DNA from: Spongilla lacustris
Lineage: Eukaryota > Porifera > Demospongiae > Spongillida > Spongillidae
Length of the DNA: 64,000 bases
NCBI GenBank assembly: GCA_949361645.1
Contig: OX442417.1
Location: 1,686,164-1,750,163 of the forward strand
Reading direction: 5' to 3'
Shown here piece by piece: positions 27,401-38,475 of this stretch. The translations under genes and the position numbers were made by a program. The stretch's first letter is position 1; each line of letters opens with the position of its first letter. Below the pieces are notes generated by a model, which saw only the letters and a list, made by a program, of their open reading frames with translations, ran no database searches and had not been told where the DNA came from.

Positions 27401-28387
27401 AGAGATGGTAAAGTAGAAATTTGCCGCAAGTATCCCATGATTTCTGTATATTACTAAATTATCAATGTTGACATTGGACTGATCATCAATGGACTTGTCA
27501 ATTGAGCCAAATAATGTTAAGCCACCTGTTGATACATTACCATCATCTATTCCTAAGACTATATGAACAAAAGATATATAAAGATGGCTACTGGAGCTTA
27601 AATTGAAAAATAGGTTTCCGCCACTATTAGCATATCTAGCTTTATAACGACTCCCTGGTTCATTTTTACAGTTTTTTATGGGCATGTGTTGGAGAAAGGC
27701 TTTCACAAATTGGTTATTGCCCCCAAATGATGTCCTCATAATGTGAGACTGTCCTGACACATTCAATCCATACAAACCGTATCCTGTGCTGTTCTGAATG
27801 GAGAGACCAGCTATCATCACGTTGTACACATCAGACATGTAGATACCAATGGAGTAGGAAACAATGCTGCATTTCGTATTCAGTGCCGCCAAACTTCGTC
27901 CACAGTTCAGCAAGGTAAGGTTTTCAATAGTCAGGTTAGTAACATTGCAAAACAAGATTGCAGAAGTATTGGCACATAAGATGATTGTTGATGACTGGAG
28001 ATATGAAATATTGCTATCATAAGCATAAGGGTCAAATCCATACGCTTCAACATCCTCAGCCACTGAACGTTGTGTGAAGTTATCAGATCCTACTAAATGT
28101 ATATTCACTACGTCCTGTACTGAAAGGAAACTTCCCAAATTAAAGTCATGTACACCAGGCAGAAAAATGAATTCTGTTCCAGATTGAAAGTAATAGGAAG
28201 CATTATTGAAATACATCTTAAACACTTGGCAGGTACCATTGACATTGGTACATGAGGAAACATTTGGAGTGACATAGTAGGTATGGTCATACTTTGAGGC
28301 TGCACTAAGAGACATGTTCAAAATGGTTACCAATAGAATAAATACATGTAGTTTCCTTGCAGCAAAATGTAAATTTTGGTAATTCAT
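24480..28387 (-). CDS. Beta-helix surface protein gene with internal tandem duplication (probably broken)
   Basis: The gene starts at 28387 with a signal peptide (KLHVFILLVTILNMSLSAAS), followed by a long N-glycosylation-rich extracellular region with beta-helix rungs (VTFENCTFIQDQS, NTTFINNTANYGGAIYV). A 1.48-kb segment is duplicated in tandem. Frames are 28387-26909, 26934-26356, 26396-25380 and 25259-24480. In the upstream copy, a 7-base A run (+ strand, 26915-26921) against 9 bases in the other copy shifts the frame after MFSFF. The downstream copy stays in frame there but has a TGA (CGA in the other copy) after GAIIL. The duplication junction near 26390 also shifts the frame. The C-terminus (ending FYEVLLQ) lacks the membrane module seen at 46-47 kb. 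It is either a pseudogene or a gene whose assembly contains errors; function as a surface protein is inferred. Confidence 0.7.
24911..26389 (-). repeat. Tandem duplication, downstream copy
   Basis: Second copy of the 1.48-kb beta-helix segment. It continues at its downstream end into sequence present only once (HSVPVHLYPGQVLELTF), which is the original continuation of the gene. Confidence 0.9.
26390..27869 (-). repeat. Tandem duplication, upstream copy
   Basis: Near-identical to the segment at about 24911-26389, offset 1475-1480 bp. The junction lies at about 26388 (AATG joined to ACCACTTAAAC), with at most TG microhomology. Differences between copies are few, so the event is young. Confidence 0.9.
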
Positions 28388-29187
28388 AGTAGAAGCAACG
28401 CAATTCTCACCTTCTGATAAATGAAAAGGTAAAAGTAAAATTCGTGAACAATGACACTAAATGCATGCATGATCTTTTTCATTAGTAGCATTTCCTGTTT
28501 TGATACAGAACTCAAATTTGCTTCTTTAATACGTAATTTGTTTGGTCCTTAAGAATAAAGGACCGAACAAAGCAAAAACTGATTACAAAAAAAGAAAACA
28601 ATAGAATAAGGACAAGGAACTTCCAGGGAAATGCTTATTATATGTTATGCATCCAGATATTCAATACATGCACTGTAGATGACTTTCGTTTGAAGGCATC
28701 TTTATGATTATTAATATCACTTTACCAGAATACTGAGGGCTAGTTATTTTAATTTCCTTTGCCCTGAGAGATATTAAGTTGGAAAAAAAAACAGCTGCCG
28801 AAATGCTGTGCATGGACTTTGATATTATGCTGCGAAAGCCATATTGAATCAATAGACAATTTTTTGTAACATAGGACAATGAATATTTAGCTGCTAAAAT
28901 TTATCTTAGCAATTTTTTGATATGACAATGCCACATACCCATTCCTAAGTATACATCATGTCATTTTAATATATTTCTGTGCATTGTATCATTTATAACC
29001 TTGGCTGCCACATTTCATACCATATCGTCCAATGGTGAGATTGTGTATTAAGGTGTGTCAAGGGTGGGTGTGGTGGTGTGGTGTGTGGGTAGTGTGTGGG
29101 TGTGTACGGTGGTGTGTATAGTGTGTGAGTGCTATTGTGTGGGTGTGTGGTGTGGTGTGTAGGTGTATGTGGGGTGGTGTGTGTGTG
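28388..29187. other. 5' flank of the beta-helix gene; GT-rich tract
   Basis: AT-rich DNA without coding signal to about 29035, then imperfect TGTGTGGG repeats up to the insertion point of the TA-flanked element; the same GT-rich sequence resumes at 31279. Confidence 0.6.
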
Positions 29188-29225
29188 TAGGGTCAACTAT
29201 CGTAAGGTTTTGAGCTTATCGATAA

Positions 29226-29531
29226 TTAAACAAGTAAATCAAAAACTTCTCTATCGAGAAAGTGATTGGTGGGATGTAGGATTGGTGGGGCAAAAAGCAA
29301 GGAAACAAGGTACAATATGTTAAAGTGAGGTTTGGTAGGATCCTACAAATCACAGTCCTGAATTTGCAAATGAAGAAGCCTATTTGCAAATGTAGGACTG
29401 TTATAGTTGTAGGATCCTACCAAACCTCACTTTAACATACTGTACCTTGAATTGTTTCCTTGCTTTTTGCACCACCAATCCTACATGCCACCAATCACTT
29501 TCTCGATAGAGTTTTTGATTTACTTGTTCCC
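29226..29531. mobile_element. Foldback MITE inside the TA-flanked element
   Basis: Inverted arms of about 130 bp, from AACAAGTAAATCAAAAACT to AGTAGGATCCTAC-like sequence and back (GGTAGGATCCTACAA and TTGTAGGATCCTACC at the centre). A single-arm relative is at about 41214-41330. Confidence 0.8.
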
Positions 29532-30067
29532 CTGATTTTTTTTTGTCTCTGCCAGAAGTGTTCAATATAGTATATGGCTTAGTGTATTCGTTGCGATGTA
29601 TAGGACGCTTAGATTCCTCTTATGTGTAGTCTGAGTATATAGGCCTCTTTTTTATTTTATTGATAGGCCTACCTTTGTTCTTCGGATATCTTAAAGTTCT
29701 CCTTGCTATCGAGCCATTTTCTTTGGCTTGGTCCTTTGCTAAATTAGAACCGCGTGTTGTAAACGTGTCTGCAGCTGTGTACGTGGGCGTAGCCTGGCAC
29801 AGTAAATAAGACGTGGTCATATTGCATACTGCTAGGCAACCGAGTATTTTCACCGATAATAAACTGCACCTGCTTGAGTCATTTCACGGCATTTCATCAC
29901 CAGCAAACAACTGTAGGTCTTATTTGATCTCGTCTTCTTACGACGTTCCTGTCGCGAGTTATACGTGATGAACGGAAGACTAAGAACAAAAATTAAATGG
30001 CGTAATTTTGGTACCAACTTGTCACTCCAGGTAAACGGCACTGTTTAGCGAAGCTCACGTTATGTTA

Positions 30068-30652
30068 GCCTCGTCCCTAGGCCGTCAATTTAAGTTTAGG
30101 AAAAAGACACACGGCCTGGTAGCTATTGCCACTATGGTAGTGCGCATGCGCTGGCCATTACCTCGTAATCGTATACTTAGCTTGTAAACCTTTCCGTAAG
30201 CTAACTCATATCCGGTCTGCCTCAGGTTTGTTTATGAATAAAATTAAAAACATCGTACACGTGACGAATTCATACATATACGTGGCTACCCCCATTCCCA
30301 GAGCCATGGTCGCAAATACCCTCGAACCACACCATCAGCTTGGCTAAGGCTGGACATCACTACCCTCTTGTTGTGCTCCTGTTGAAGTCCTCCTCGATGG
30401 TATTCTTCCGAACCGCCTCGTATGTGATGTTCGGTTTTGTCAGGAGACTCGGAAACCAAACAACAGCCATCCATGTCTAGCTGTTTGCGATGTTCCACTT
30501 ATGTACAGACGAGCACAACAATAGGGTAGTGATGTCCAGCCTTAGCCAAGCTGACGGTCATGGCTCTGGGAATGGGGGGTGGATTTCAATTGGTGGCAAT
30601 AGCTACCAGGCCGTCTTTGAAAACTTAAATTGACGGCCTGGGGACGAGGCTA
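30068..30652. mobile_element. Foldback element with long inverted ends
   Basis: Left end TAGCCTCGTCCCTAGGCCGT... (30068) and right end ...ACGGCCTGGGGACGAGGCTA (30652) are inverse, with a second inverted block inside (CAGCTTGGCTAAGGCTGGAC around 30340 against 30530-30560). No coding frame has protein character. Confidence 0.75.
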
Positions 30653-31276
30653 GTTATATGTGCATATCTGTCGATTGTATGCGAGCTGGCGAGTAATGGC
30701 AATGCTTCGTTACCGTTTTAAAACGCTCGATCGAAAACCACGCCCACTAAAGCCAATCCGAAGCCAATCCTACATAGGACCCACTACCGTGGGTCCTGAT
30801 ACCTCTTGTCAATTATTTACTGAAATTTCTCTTCGCTATCGATCTTCTTACTGAATGGTAATGATACCGCTAAGGAAGAGGGCGTGTCCAAAGGCTATGA
30901 GTCACTCCCATCTTGTCTAATATGCACATCTACTACTGCATAATGGTCAAGTATCATGTGACTTCTCCGTAATTGTATAACCGTGTATTAGTACAGTTCC
31001 TTGCGTTGACGTCACTGTAATCTCTACATTCGCGTACGAGCAAAAATTCCCTACAAGTATAATTATTCATATCACTAATTCAGTTAGTTTTGACCACTAT
31101 TGTGAATAATAAGTACGTACAACAATCAATAAGAAGCTGACTGGTACGATAATATTCAGTAAGAAATTATCTCTTACTGAAGGGTAATCAATAAGAAAGT
31201 GTCTTGCCGGTTGCTTAACGGTATCGGATAACCGGTAAGCGGTAAGGGCAAAGCTTACCGGTAGTTACGTTGACCC

Positions 31277-31810
31277 TATGTGTGAGGTGGTGTGGTGTGT
31301 GTACATCCAATTGCATGCCTGAGGCTGAGTGTTAGATTGGAGAAAGGCATTGGCCTCAATAGAAAGAACTTGATCAGGGAGATGGGGCAAGAGACAAACC
31401 TGCTGCATTCCCGACATCACCATATCACATCACCCCTCTGCCAAGCAGGCCTTGCAGCGGAGGCCATTAAGCTATTGCACTCCATTGGCAATGCAGATGC
31501 ATCTTGCTTCAAATCAGTACTTTGTAAACCCTGTCATGTTCCACAAAATTCTTTTCATCCTGCATGCAGTGTACTTTCTATGTTTTATAAGTACCGAATC
31601 GTGTTATAAAAATGCATCTTTGTTTGAATCGCTATGTCTCTCGAACGGTTATTGCTATGGACATCCTATATTCAACACTACATGCTACACCATTTCTTTG
31701 TGGTAAAATACAGTTTGGAAATCTTGCTCTTGCTCCTTGCACACTATAGAAAAGATATTAACTTCCCTCCGTACCTCACACGGCAGGGCCCGCGGAGGGT
31801 GTTATAGAGT

Positions 31811-31847
<37 letters not shown>

Positions 31848-32708
31848 TTTCAGTTCTCATATGCCAGCAATTAAGTTGTAATCTAATATCCCTTCGCACC
31901 TCCCTGCATGTGAAAGTTATTCATAGAAACGCGCGTACAAATATACATGTAAGCCAAATGCACATTAATATCGCAGAGGCAACGTCGTCCACAGGTCACT
32001 ATTAGCAGCTGTTCTGTCGACGCTATAAATCATGAGAGCTAGACTGTAGTAGCTAAGTCGGTTATTGAATCTAATTTGATTCTTGCATGATATGCTCCGT
32101 TGCTCGAAGCCACGTTTTCAGGCGACGAGCGGTCGAAAAATGTTTTTCACTATAGCTGCAATCTTTCAAATTAGGCCCTTTTCACATTGGTCAAGGCTTT
32201 GAAAACCACTGTAAATTTAGAAAATTCTCCACTTCGCAAATAACAAATGCTGGATATTTACTCGCATACACGTACGGCAAAACACTTTATCATTAATAGT
32301 CTCATCGTAGAAGTTTCTGCCTATATAATTCGGATTAAGCATGGTTGGAAGATCGTATATATACACTGCGTGACAGAATGTAGTATACAGTGTTACGCAG
32401 ACGCAGATGATGTAATCGTTCATATCAGTGCAGCCCTCTGTATATGAACACTTTAATAATACGTGTGTGCATATCGTTCATATGCAGAGTCTGCGTGGCA
32501 CTGGCTCTGCTACAATATATATCGTTGTGCATACGTAGCGCGGACCGGTTGAGACATTAAAATTCGAATCCAATTTGGCGGGCAATTATGTATATCGGTT
32601 GGCTATCTATAAAACATAAGCAAATATATTTTGAAGTTTCCTTCGTCAAGCAAACAATCAACAAGCGTCGAAAGCACTGCACAAGCAATAACAAAAGAAC
32701 GATGGTCT
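31277..32708. other. Intergenic with a 36-base G run
   Basis: G run at 31811-31846. An open frame at 31292-31609 (105 codons) has no recognised domain. Otherwise AT-rich, no gene seen. Confidence 0.45.
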
Positions 32709-32716
32709 GCTACAGA

Positions 32717-33784
32717 CAGGGCTGCCGCGATATATCGCGATATGCGATATATCGCGATATTTTTTTATATATCGCGATATGCGATATATCGCGATATTTT
32801 TTATATATCGTGATATGCGATATATCACGATATTTTTTTTGGTCATATCGCGATACAAACGTACATGGATATACGGAGATAGACGGAAGAATAGACGGAG
32901 AAAGACGGAAATATACGAACAGTCATTCAGCAGATGCAACTAGTGTATGCACATACATTCGAATTCAGCTGCGGTGCTGCGTACATCAGTATATACTGTA
33001 AATTATCCGCCCCATTGAAATTCAGCCGCCCGTGTAAGTATTTAAACGTGTACTCGCGAACGCTTATAATAAGTCCTCTTTTTTACCATATTATACTGAC
33101 GTGTATTATTTCCTGAAATATTGTCACGGAAGAGTTCACGGTTATGGAGATAATATCGTTAAACACGAGTCTTTTTTTTTTTTCGATGAGGAAGATGAAT
33201 GGAGCCATAAAATCATTATGTGATCTGAAAGCATATAATTAATATTCAATCACGCAGTGATTTAAAACCCTCTATTAAATTATTTTCCTTCATGTGATAT
33301 TGTGCGGCTTTTGTGCCACAAAAAGTGTATTTATCCAGCCGGTCAGTCGAGTGAGTGATTTCATGCATGATTTTATAACTCATGCCGTGGAGCAAGCCCT
33401 TTCTATAAAGGTGCAGTCGAGGTTAAGATATAGCTAGATACTTCCTTGTATCATTTTGGCAACACTTCTATTCATGCTCATCGAGCAAATGAATATGTAT
33501 ACCAATTGGTACAGTGTCTCTTCCCCCCGCCTCCCCCCCCCCCCCCCCCCCCCCCGGGCCGGCCTCCCCCCTCCCGCGCCATATAGGCATTTTATGTGTT
33601 TGTTCTTGTGTCGCCACCACAACAATGCAGCCTCAACTTGAATGAAAATGGTGTGGTTATTGTTAAATAATTGCTCGATGAATATACTTAAAATATCGCG
33701 ATACCATATCGCGATATTTTACTCATATCGCGATATATCGCGATATAGGCGATATAGGCTAAAGACCATATCGCGGCAGCACTG
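32717..33784. mobile_element. hAT MITE, copy 1 (TSD GCTACAGA)
   Basis: Termini CAGGGCTGCCGCGATAT and the inverse of CAGTGCTGCCGCGATAT, flanked by a perfect 8-bp duplication GCTACAGA (32709-32716, 33785-33792). Subterminal DNA is packed with ATATCGCGATAT palindromes at both ends. It contains a 23-base C run (33533-33555). No transposase. The same element lies in reverse orientation at 34615-35674. Confidence 0.92.
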
Positions 33785-33871
33785 GCTACAGATCGATGGA
33801 GCTGCCGCGCGCGTAGGCGTGTATGCATCCGCGATCAACATTCAATATATTAACATTATCGGCCAAAAAAA

Positions 33872-33896
33872 GGGGGGGGGGGGGGGGGGGGGGGGG
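33872..33896 (+). repeat. Poly-G run (25 bases)
   Basis: Between the two hAT MITE copies, followed by a GC-rich hairpin-like stretch (GCAGCTGCCCCCTTGCCCCC). Confidence 0.95.
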
Positions 33897-34351
33897 CAGC
33901 TGCCCCCTTGCCCCCCCCGGCTCCGCGGGCCCTGCACGTACTCAATACTCCCATATGTACCTCATTTTGTACCTCATACCCTATCATTATGCATGCATTT
34001 ATACCATTACAGTTCATTTAACCTAACTTGCAGCCACAACTAACCATAACCATAACTATGCTATGCATATCCAGGCGCTTACAAACCTTATAAGGAGTAC
34101 CAGCGTAAAAGTCATAAAAACCCATACACCACAATTTGCACCCATACACCATAATTTACACCTACACACCACCCCCCACCCCACAAGAGACCTCATCCCG
34201 CAAGCGATTATGGCATATGACATCTCCATGCCTGCATGTCACAGCATGATGACCAAGAGGATCAAGGGCAGAATCAGTATCAGGGATTTTATATGACCAT
34301 CTGGTACTCATTGGACTCGAGGTGCAAGCCAAAGCAGTTTGAAGGGACTGT

Positions 34352-34480
34352 CACGCGAAAATTGGTCCGGGCAAAAAGTGGTCCGGGCGGACCACTTTTA
34401 GCTCCCAAAATTGGTCCGACCCCGGACTACTTTTGGTTGCCAAATTTGGTCCGGGTTGCCAAAAGTGGTCCGGGTTTTAT
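34352..34480. repeat. GGTCCGGG repeat element, copy 1
   Basis: Begins CTGTCACGCGAAAATTGGTC and contains several AAAAGTGGTCCGGG units in both orientations, including the palindrome AAGTGGTCCGGGCGGACCAC. An inverse copy is at 36845-36985. Confidence 0.8.
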
Positions 34481-34614
34481 TAGCTTGAATGAAACTATTC
34501 CTTGCCCTGTTAAATTCGTATATATGGTGTACTACTAAATATGATCCGAGGTAATAAGTGTGTATAGTAAATATACATGTAAGCGTACGGTACGTGTACA
34601 TGTACATGTATAAC

Positions 34615-35674
34615 CAGTGCTGCCGCGATATGGTCTTTAGCCGATATCGCCTATATCGCGATATATCGCGATATGAGTAAAATATCGCGATATTGTATCG
34701 CGATATTTTTAAGTATAATCATCGAGCAATTATTTATCAATAAATACACAATTTTCATGCAAGTTGAGGCTGCGTTGTTGTGGTGGCTACACAAGAACAA
34801 ACACATAAAAGGCTATAGGGCGCGGGAGGAGGGAGACCGGCCCGGGGAGTGGGGAGGGGGGGGGGGGGGGGGGGGGAAGACTGCATTCATGGAAGAGACA
34901 CTGCTTGTACGTTGGTACATATACTGTTATACATGAATAGAGTGTTGCCAAAATGGTATAAGGAAGTATCTATCTATCTTAGCCTCGACTGTACCTTTAG
35001 AAAGGGCTTGCTCCACGGCATGAGTTATACACAAGAAAAGAAATCATGCATGAAGTCACTTACTCGACGGACCGGCTGGATAAATACATTTTTTGTGGCA
35101 AAATATCACATGTAGGAAAAGAATTACGATTAAATCACTGCGTAATTCAGTGAGCATCATGCAGCTTTCCGATCACATAATGATTCCAAAATGATTTCAT
35201 GGTCGTGTTGTAATTTTGCCAGTATACAAGTAGCCCCATGCATCTTCCTCATCGAAAAATGACTTGTGTTTAATGATGTTATCTCCATAACCGTGAACTC
35301 TTCCGTGACAATATTTCAGGAAATAATACATGTATTACATGAGGTACTTATTATAAGCGTTCGAGGTTACACGTTTAAATAGGCTGATTTTTATTTCGAT
35401 GGGGGCGGCCGGATAATTTACAGTATTATATATATACGCAGCACCGCAGCGGAATTCGAATGCATGTGTGTGACCCAACACTAAATTTTAGTTGCATCTG
35501 CTGAATGATTTTTCGTATATTTCCGTCTTTCTCCGTCTATTCTTCCGTCTATCTCCGTATATCCATATCCGTTTGTATCGCGATATGACCAAAAAATATC
35601 GCGATATATCGCATATCGCGATATATAAAAATATCGCGATATATCGCATATCGCGATATATCGCGGCAGCCCTG
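34615..35674. mobile_element. hAT MITE, copy 2, inverted (TSD TGTATAAC)
   Basis: Same element as 32717-33784 in opposite orientation: it starts CAGTGCTGCCGCGATAT and ends in the inverse of CAGGGCTGCCGCGATAT. The 8-bp duplication is TGTATAAC (34607-34614, 35675-35682), different from copy 1, so the two are separate insertions. The C run of copy 1 appears here as a G run at 34856-34876. Confidence 0.92.
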
Positions 35675-35682
35675 TGTATAAC

Positions 35683-36844
35683 ATGATTTACATTGCATAC
35701 TTTTAATCTTATTCATATGACCCTCTTTTTCCTGCTTCTGATTTTAGCTTCAGAGATTCAAGTATGACAGAATAGTCAACATAACTTGCAAGTACAACGT
35801 TTTATGCATGGCCAACGAGTCCTGCCCTGCATGCACAAATTTTATTAGCCTTTGCTACATGTAGCTCTTTCTAAATTGTGCATGATGCCGGAACATGAAC
35901 TGATATCGATCAGATTGTAATTAAAAGTATACACATGCATGGAAGCGTGTCAAGTTGCGGTTTAAAAATTTAGTTTCAACATATCATGAACTCGTTAAGG
36001 GTTGAAAGCGTGTTTTGGAGGATTTTAAATCAAATAGACACTGATTTCATGATAGCACAGTATTCCTCAAGCGGACAGCAAGTGGAACTGATTATCGTCA
36101 GCAGGCTTTAATCCTTGCCATTAATTGTTGCTAAAGGAGTGACTTCCGTTGTTGTTCTTGAGTCCAAAGGAATCCGTTCTTTAAACCAAAAGGTTTGTAG
36201 CTATATATAGTTTATATAGCATCATTCTTCATACCCTATTTCAACATCTTGTTTTGTCAGTACACTGCAGGCATTGTCAGATGCAAGCATAAGCACCAAA
36301 CACAATTTGCAATGAACTAGGCATTCATTGGCTTTAAACAGTACGTGATATGTATATAATATTATATAGACCTTCTTCAAAATTATCATATAGATCCTGA
36401 TTCACAATAATTTCCTCCAAATTAAAGCATCCGGCCTTGAGTGGAGCTTTAATTACCTTAGAACTTATATACATGCATGTAGTCCAAAGAGATTTCTATG
36501 ATCACTGCATAATCAAGATTCGGAACCTTGCTGACAATCAATTCAGTAATGTTATGCATCATAAGAGCCACCATGCATGTTACCATGGCTAGCATCGAAT
36601 TCATCCACATTTCCTCTGGCAATGAACAAGCACCAGGCCAGGCCTCCATATGTGTAGAAATAGAGCAGCTACTGAAGAGCTGTTCCTACACTGATATAGA
36701 ATTGAGGTAGAACCCTACTGATATATATGTCTAGTGGAACCTGCACGCTGCAGTGCGCATGCATGTATGTATACGGGTACGCTTATAGAAATGGCTCCTA
36801 CACAAACGTCTGAAGGCCAGGAATGGTTTCCTGCAAGTTGATAT
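35683..36844. other. Intergenic, no recognised gene
   Basis: AT-rich. Short open frames at 36458-36710 overlap on both strands and have no domain. Confidence 0.5.
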
Positions 36845-36985
36845 TCCCGGACCACATTTGGCAACCCGGACCATTTTTGGCAGCCAAAAGTGGTCCAGGG
36901 TCGGACCAATTTTGGCAGCCAAAAGTGGTCCGCCCGGACCACTTTTCGCCGGGGCCAATTCAGTTTCGCGTGACAGGACCACTGG
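36845..36985. repeat. GGTCCGGG repeat element, copy 2 (inverted)
   Basis: Reverse-complement counterpart of 34352-34480: it ends TTTCGCGTGACAGGACCAC and carries the same central palindrome of GTGGTCCGCCCGGACCAC. Confidence 0.8.
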
Positions 36986-37030
36986 ATAGCCAGAAGGAAG
37001 AATGAGGGGCTGCCATTAAGAGTAGATGAG

Positions 37031-38229
37031 CAGTCAGTGTTGCCGCGGTCAGCCGCGATCGATCCGGTCACGATCACTGCGAACCGTACCGGATCATCCC
37101 GGTCACGTTCGTGGACGATATAGCTGACCGTTTACAATCCATCCGGTCAAAGTTGACGGTTACCGGGAAAATCTAGACGGTTACGGACGAACCAGATGCT
37201 TGAGCGTTTGATAAATAATACTTACATGTATATTAATAAACACATGAATAATAATTTTATTCCTCGCCCTTGCATGTGCCGATGCTACGCCCTTGGAGTC
37301 AGTCTGCTTAGCGGGCTGTTCACTGTAACACAAAAAACGCATCCGTCGTTACGCATGCATGGATGAGCCACGAATGCATTCATCAGATGCATGAAGCCTC
37401 TAACATTATATGTTATGAACATCAATCAGATGTTTTTTCATCCTTGTAGTAGACCCATCACTGCGAGGAATCCAAACGGTTTCACCTCCCTTTTGGCATA
37501 AAGCACACAAAGCCCATTTGTCACAGTTGGCGCGAGGAGAGAGCTTATAGTGCTTCCACAGCCACACGTTCAAAAACTTAGGACCAGAAGGATGGAATGT
37601 ACCCTTAACGTCAGCAGGTTTCCGTTCTGCACTAGTAGGGCCGCACTGTTTCACTTTCTTAGCAGCAGGAGGCTCTCCCGCACCACTGACTGATATGTCA
37701 TCTGATTCAGATCTGGATCCTGCAGATTGGTCCATCCGGAAGACTGTAAACTTGAGGACTTAAGCGCTTGCGCCAACGTATGTATGGCTAACGGCTCTGT
37801 AATAGATCCCTGCACACAAACGGCATAAATTGCAAGAAAAATCATGCATGTGCTTTTATATAGTGTTCACCAAACTGGCATATACATGTAATCACATGAA
37901 TGCTAGGCATGCATGTGCTTGTCAGTAGCAACACCTCACTGGCAGGGGCAGGCTTTTGCCTGCTCTTGCTGAGTTGTTCACACCTCCATGCTGGTCCTGC
38001 ATGACAGGCTTCGATCACGAGTACTGCAAAATGTATACATCATACATACTTGGTAACCGTGTAAATTTTTTACGGTTCCCGGTTATTTTGCTAAAAAAAA
38101 CTGGCGGTTTAGTGATTCGCGACCAGTATTACGTCATGCATTTTTTCTGGCGGTCACGGACACGGTCAGGCCTACCGTATCGGCTGATTGCCGGTTTTCA
38201 CGGTTGACGGTCCAACCGCGGCAACACTG
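37031..38229. mobile_element. hAT derivative retaining a BED-finger exon
   Basis: Inverted ends CAGTGTTGCCGCGGT (from 37035) and ACCGCGGCAACACTG (to 38229). The direct repeat GATGAG occurs at 37025-37030 and 38230-38235; on the left it is separated from the terminal repeat by an extra CAGT, so the exact duplication is not clean. The terminal motif is related to that of the ATATCGCG MITEs. Inside, on the minus strand, is an exon for a BED-type zinc finger. The rest of the transposase is missing, as in an internally deleted copy. Confidence 0.75.
37406..37735 (-). pseudogene. BED zinc finger of a hAT-type transposase (N-terminal part)
   Basis: 109 codons. Residues 1-50 are polar and lysine-containing (PAAKKVKQC). 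From about residue 54 comes LNVWLWKHYKL, then C77-x2-C80 (CALC) and H102-x4-H107 (HLIDVH): the aromatic pair and C2H2 spacing of a BED finger, the DNA-binding module at the front of many hAT transposases. No catalytic hAT domain follows within the element, so this is a remnant or the product of a non-autonomous derivative. A host-domesticated BED protein is possible but less likely given the enclosing terminal repeats. Confidence 0.75.
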
Positions 38230-38308
38230 GATGAGCTCTGTTGGCGTGAGAGGAAGACTCCAACAAGGTGGAGAAAAGTTGGTGCTCGATTATTCAAGCC
38301 AAAACCTT

Positions 38309-38475
38309 TAGGGTCAACTATCGATAAGTTTTGTCCTTACCGCTTACCGGTTATCCGATAATCGGTAAGACACTTTCTTATTCATTACCGTTCAGTATAA
38401 GAGGTAACTTGTAACCGAATATTATCGGTAACACTCGGTTTTCTTATTGATTTTTTTTTTTATATTTCTTGTTCC
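38309..38475. repeat. Solo end of the GGGTCAAC element family
   Basis: Starts GGGTCAACTATCGATAAG and continues through CTTACCGCTTACCGGTTATC to the poly-T near 38450. It matches the right end of the 29.2-31.3-kb element in reverse (31140-31276). I could not find the partner end within the window. Confidence 0.65.

Larger units (their letters stand above)
29190..31276. mobile_element. TA-flanked element of 2.09 kb with GGGTCAAC termini
   Basis: Ends are GGGTCAACTATCGTAAGG (left) and the inverse of GGGTCAACGTAACTACCGG (right), flanked by TA (29188-29189, 31277-31278). Both flanks are the same GT-rich microsatellite, as expected if the element split it. A TA duplication suggests Tc1/mariner-like integration, but I see no transposase. 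A related end at 38309-38470 matches both termini better than they match each other. Two foldback elements lie inside (29226-29531 and 30068-30652). Confidence 0.65.

Noticed and set aside
31292..31609. 105-codon open frame after the TA-flanked element
   Set aside because: No domain, unconvincing composition, and starts within the split GT-rich flank.
32560..32600. TTCGAATCC box-B-like sequence as a tRNA
   Set aside because: No box A or cloverleaf can be formed around it; no tRNA gene was found anywhere in the window.
37035..38229. Exact 8-bp target duplication for the BED-finger element
   Set aside because: Only GATGAG is shared cleanly and the left copy is offset by CAGT from the terminal repeat, so an 8-bp duplication is not claimed.
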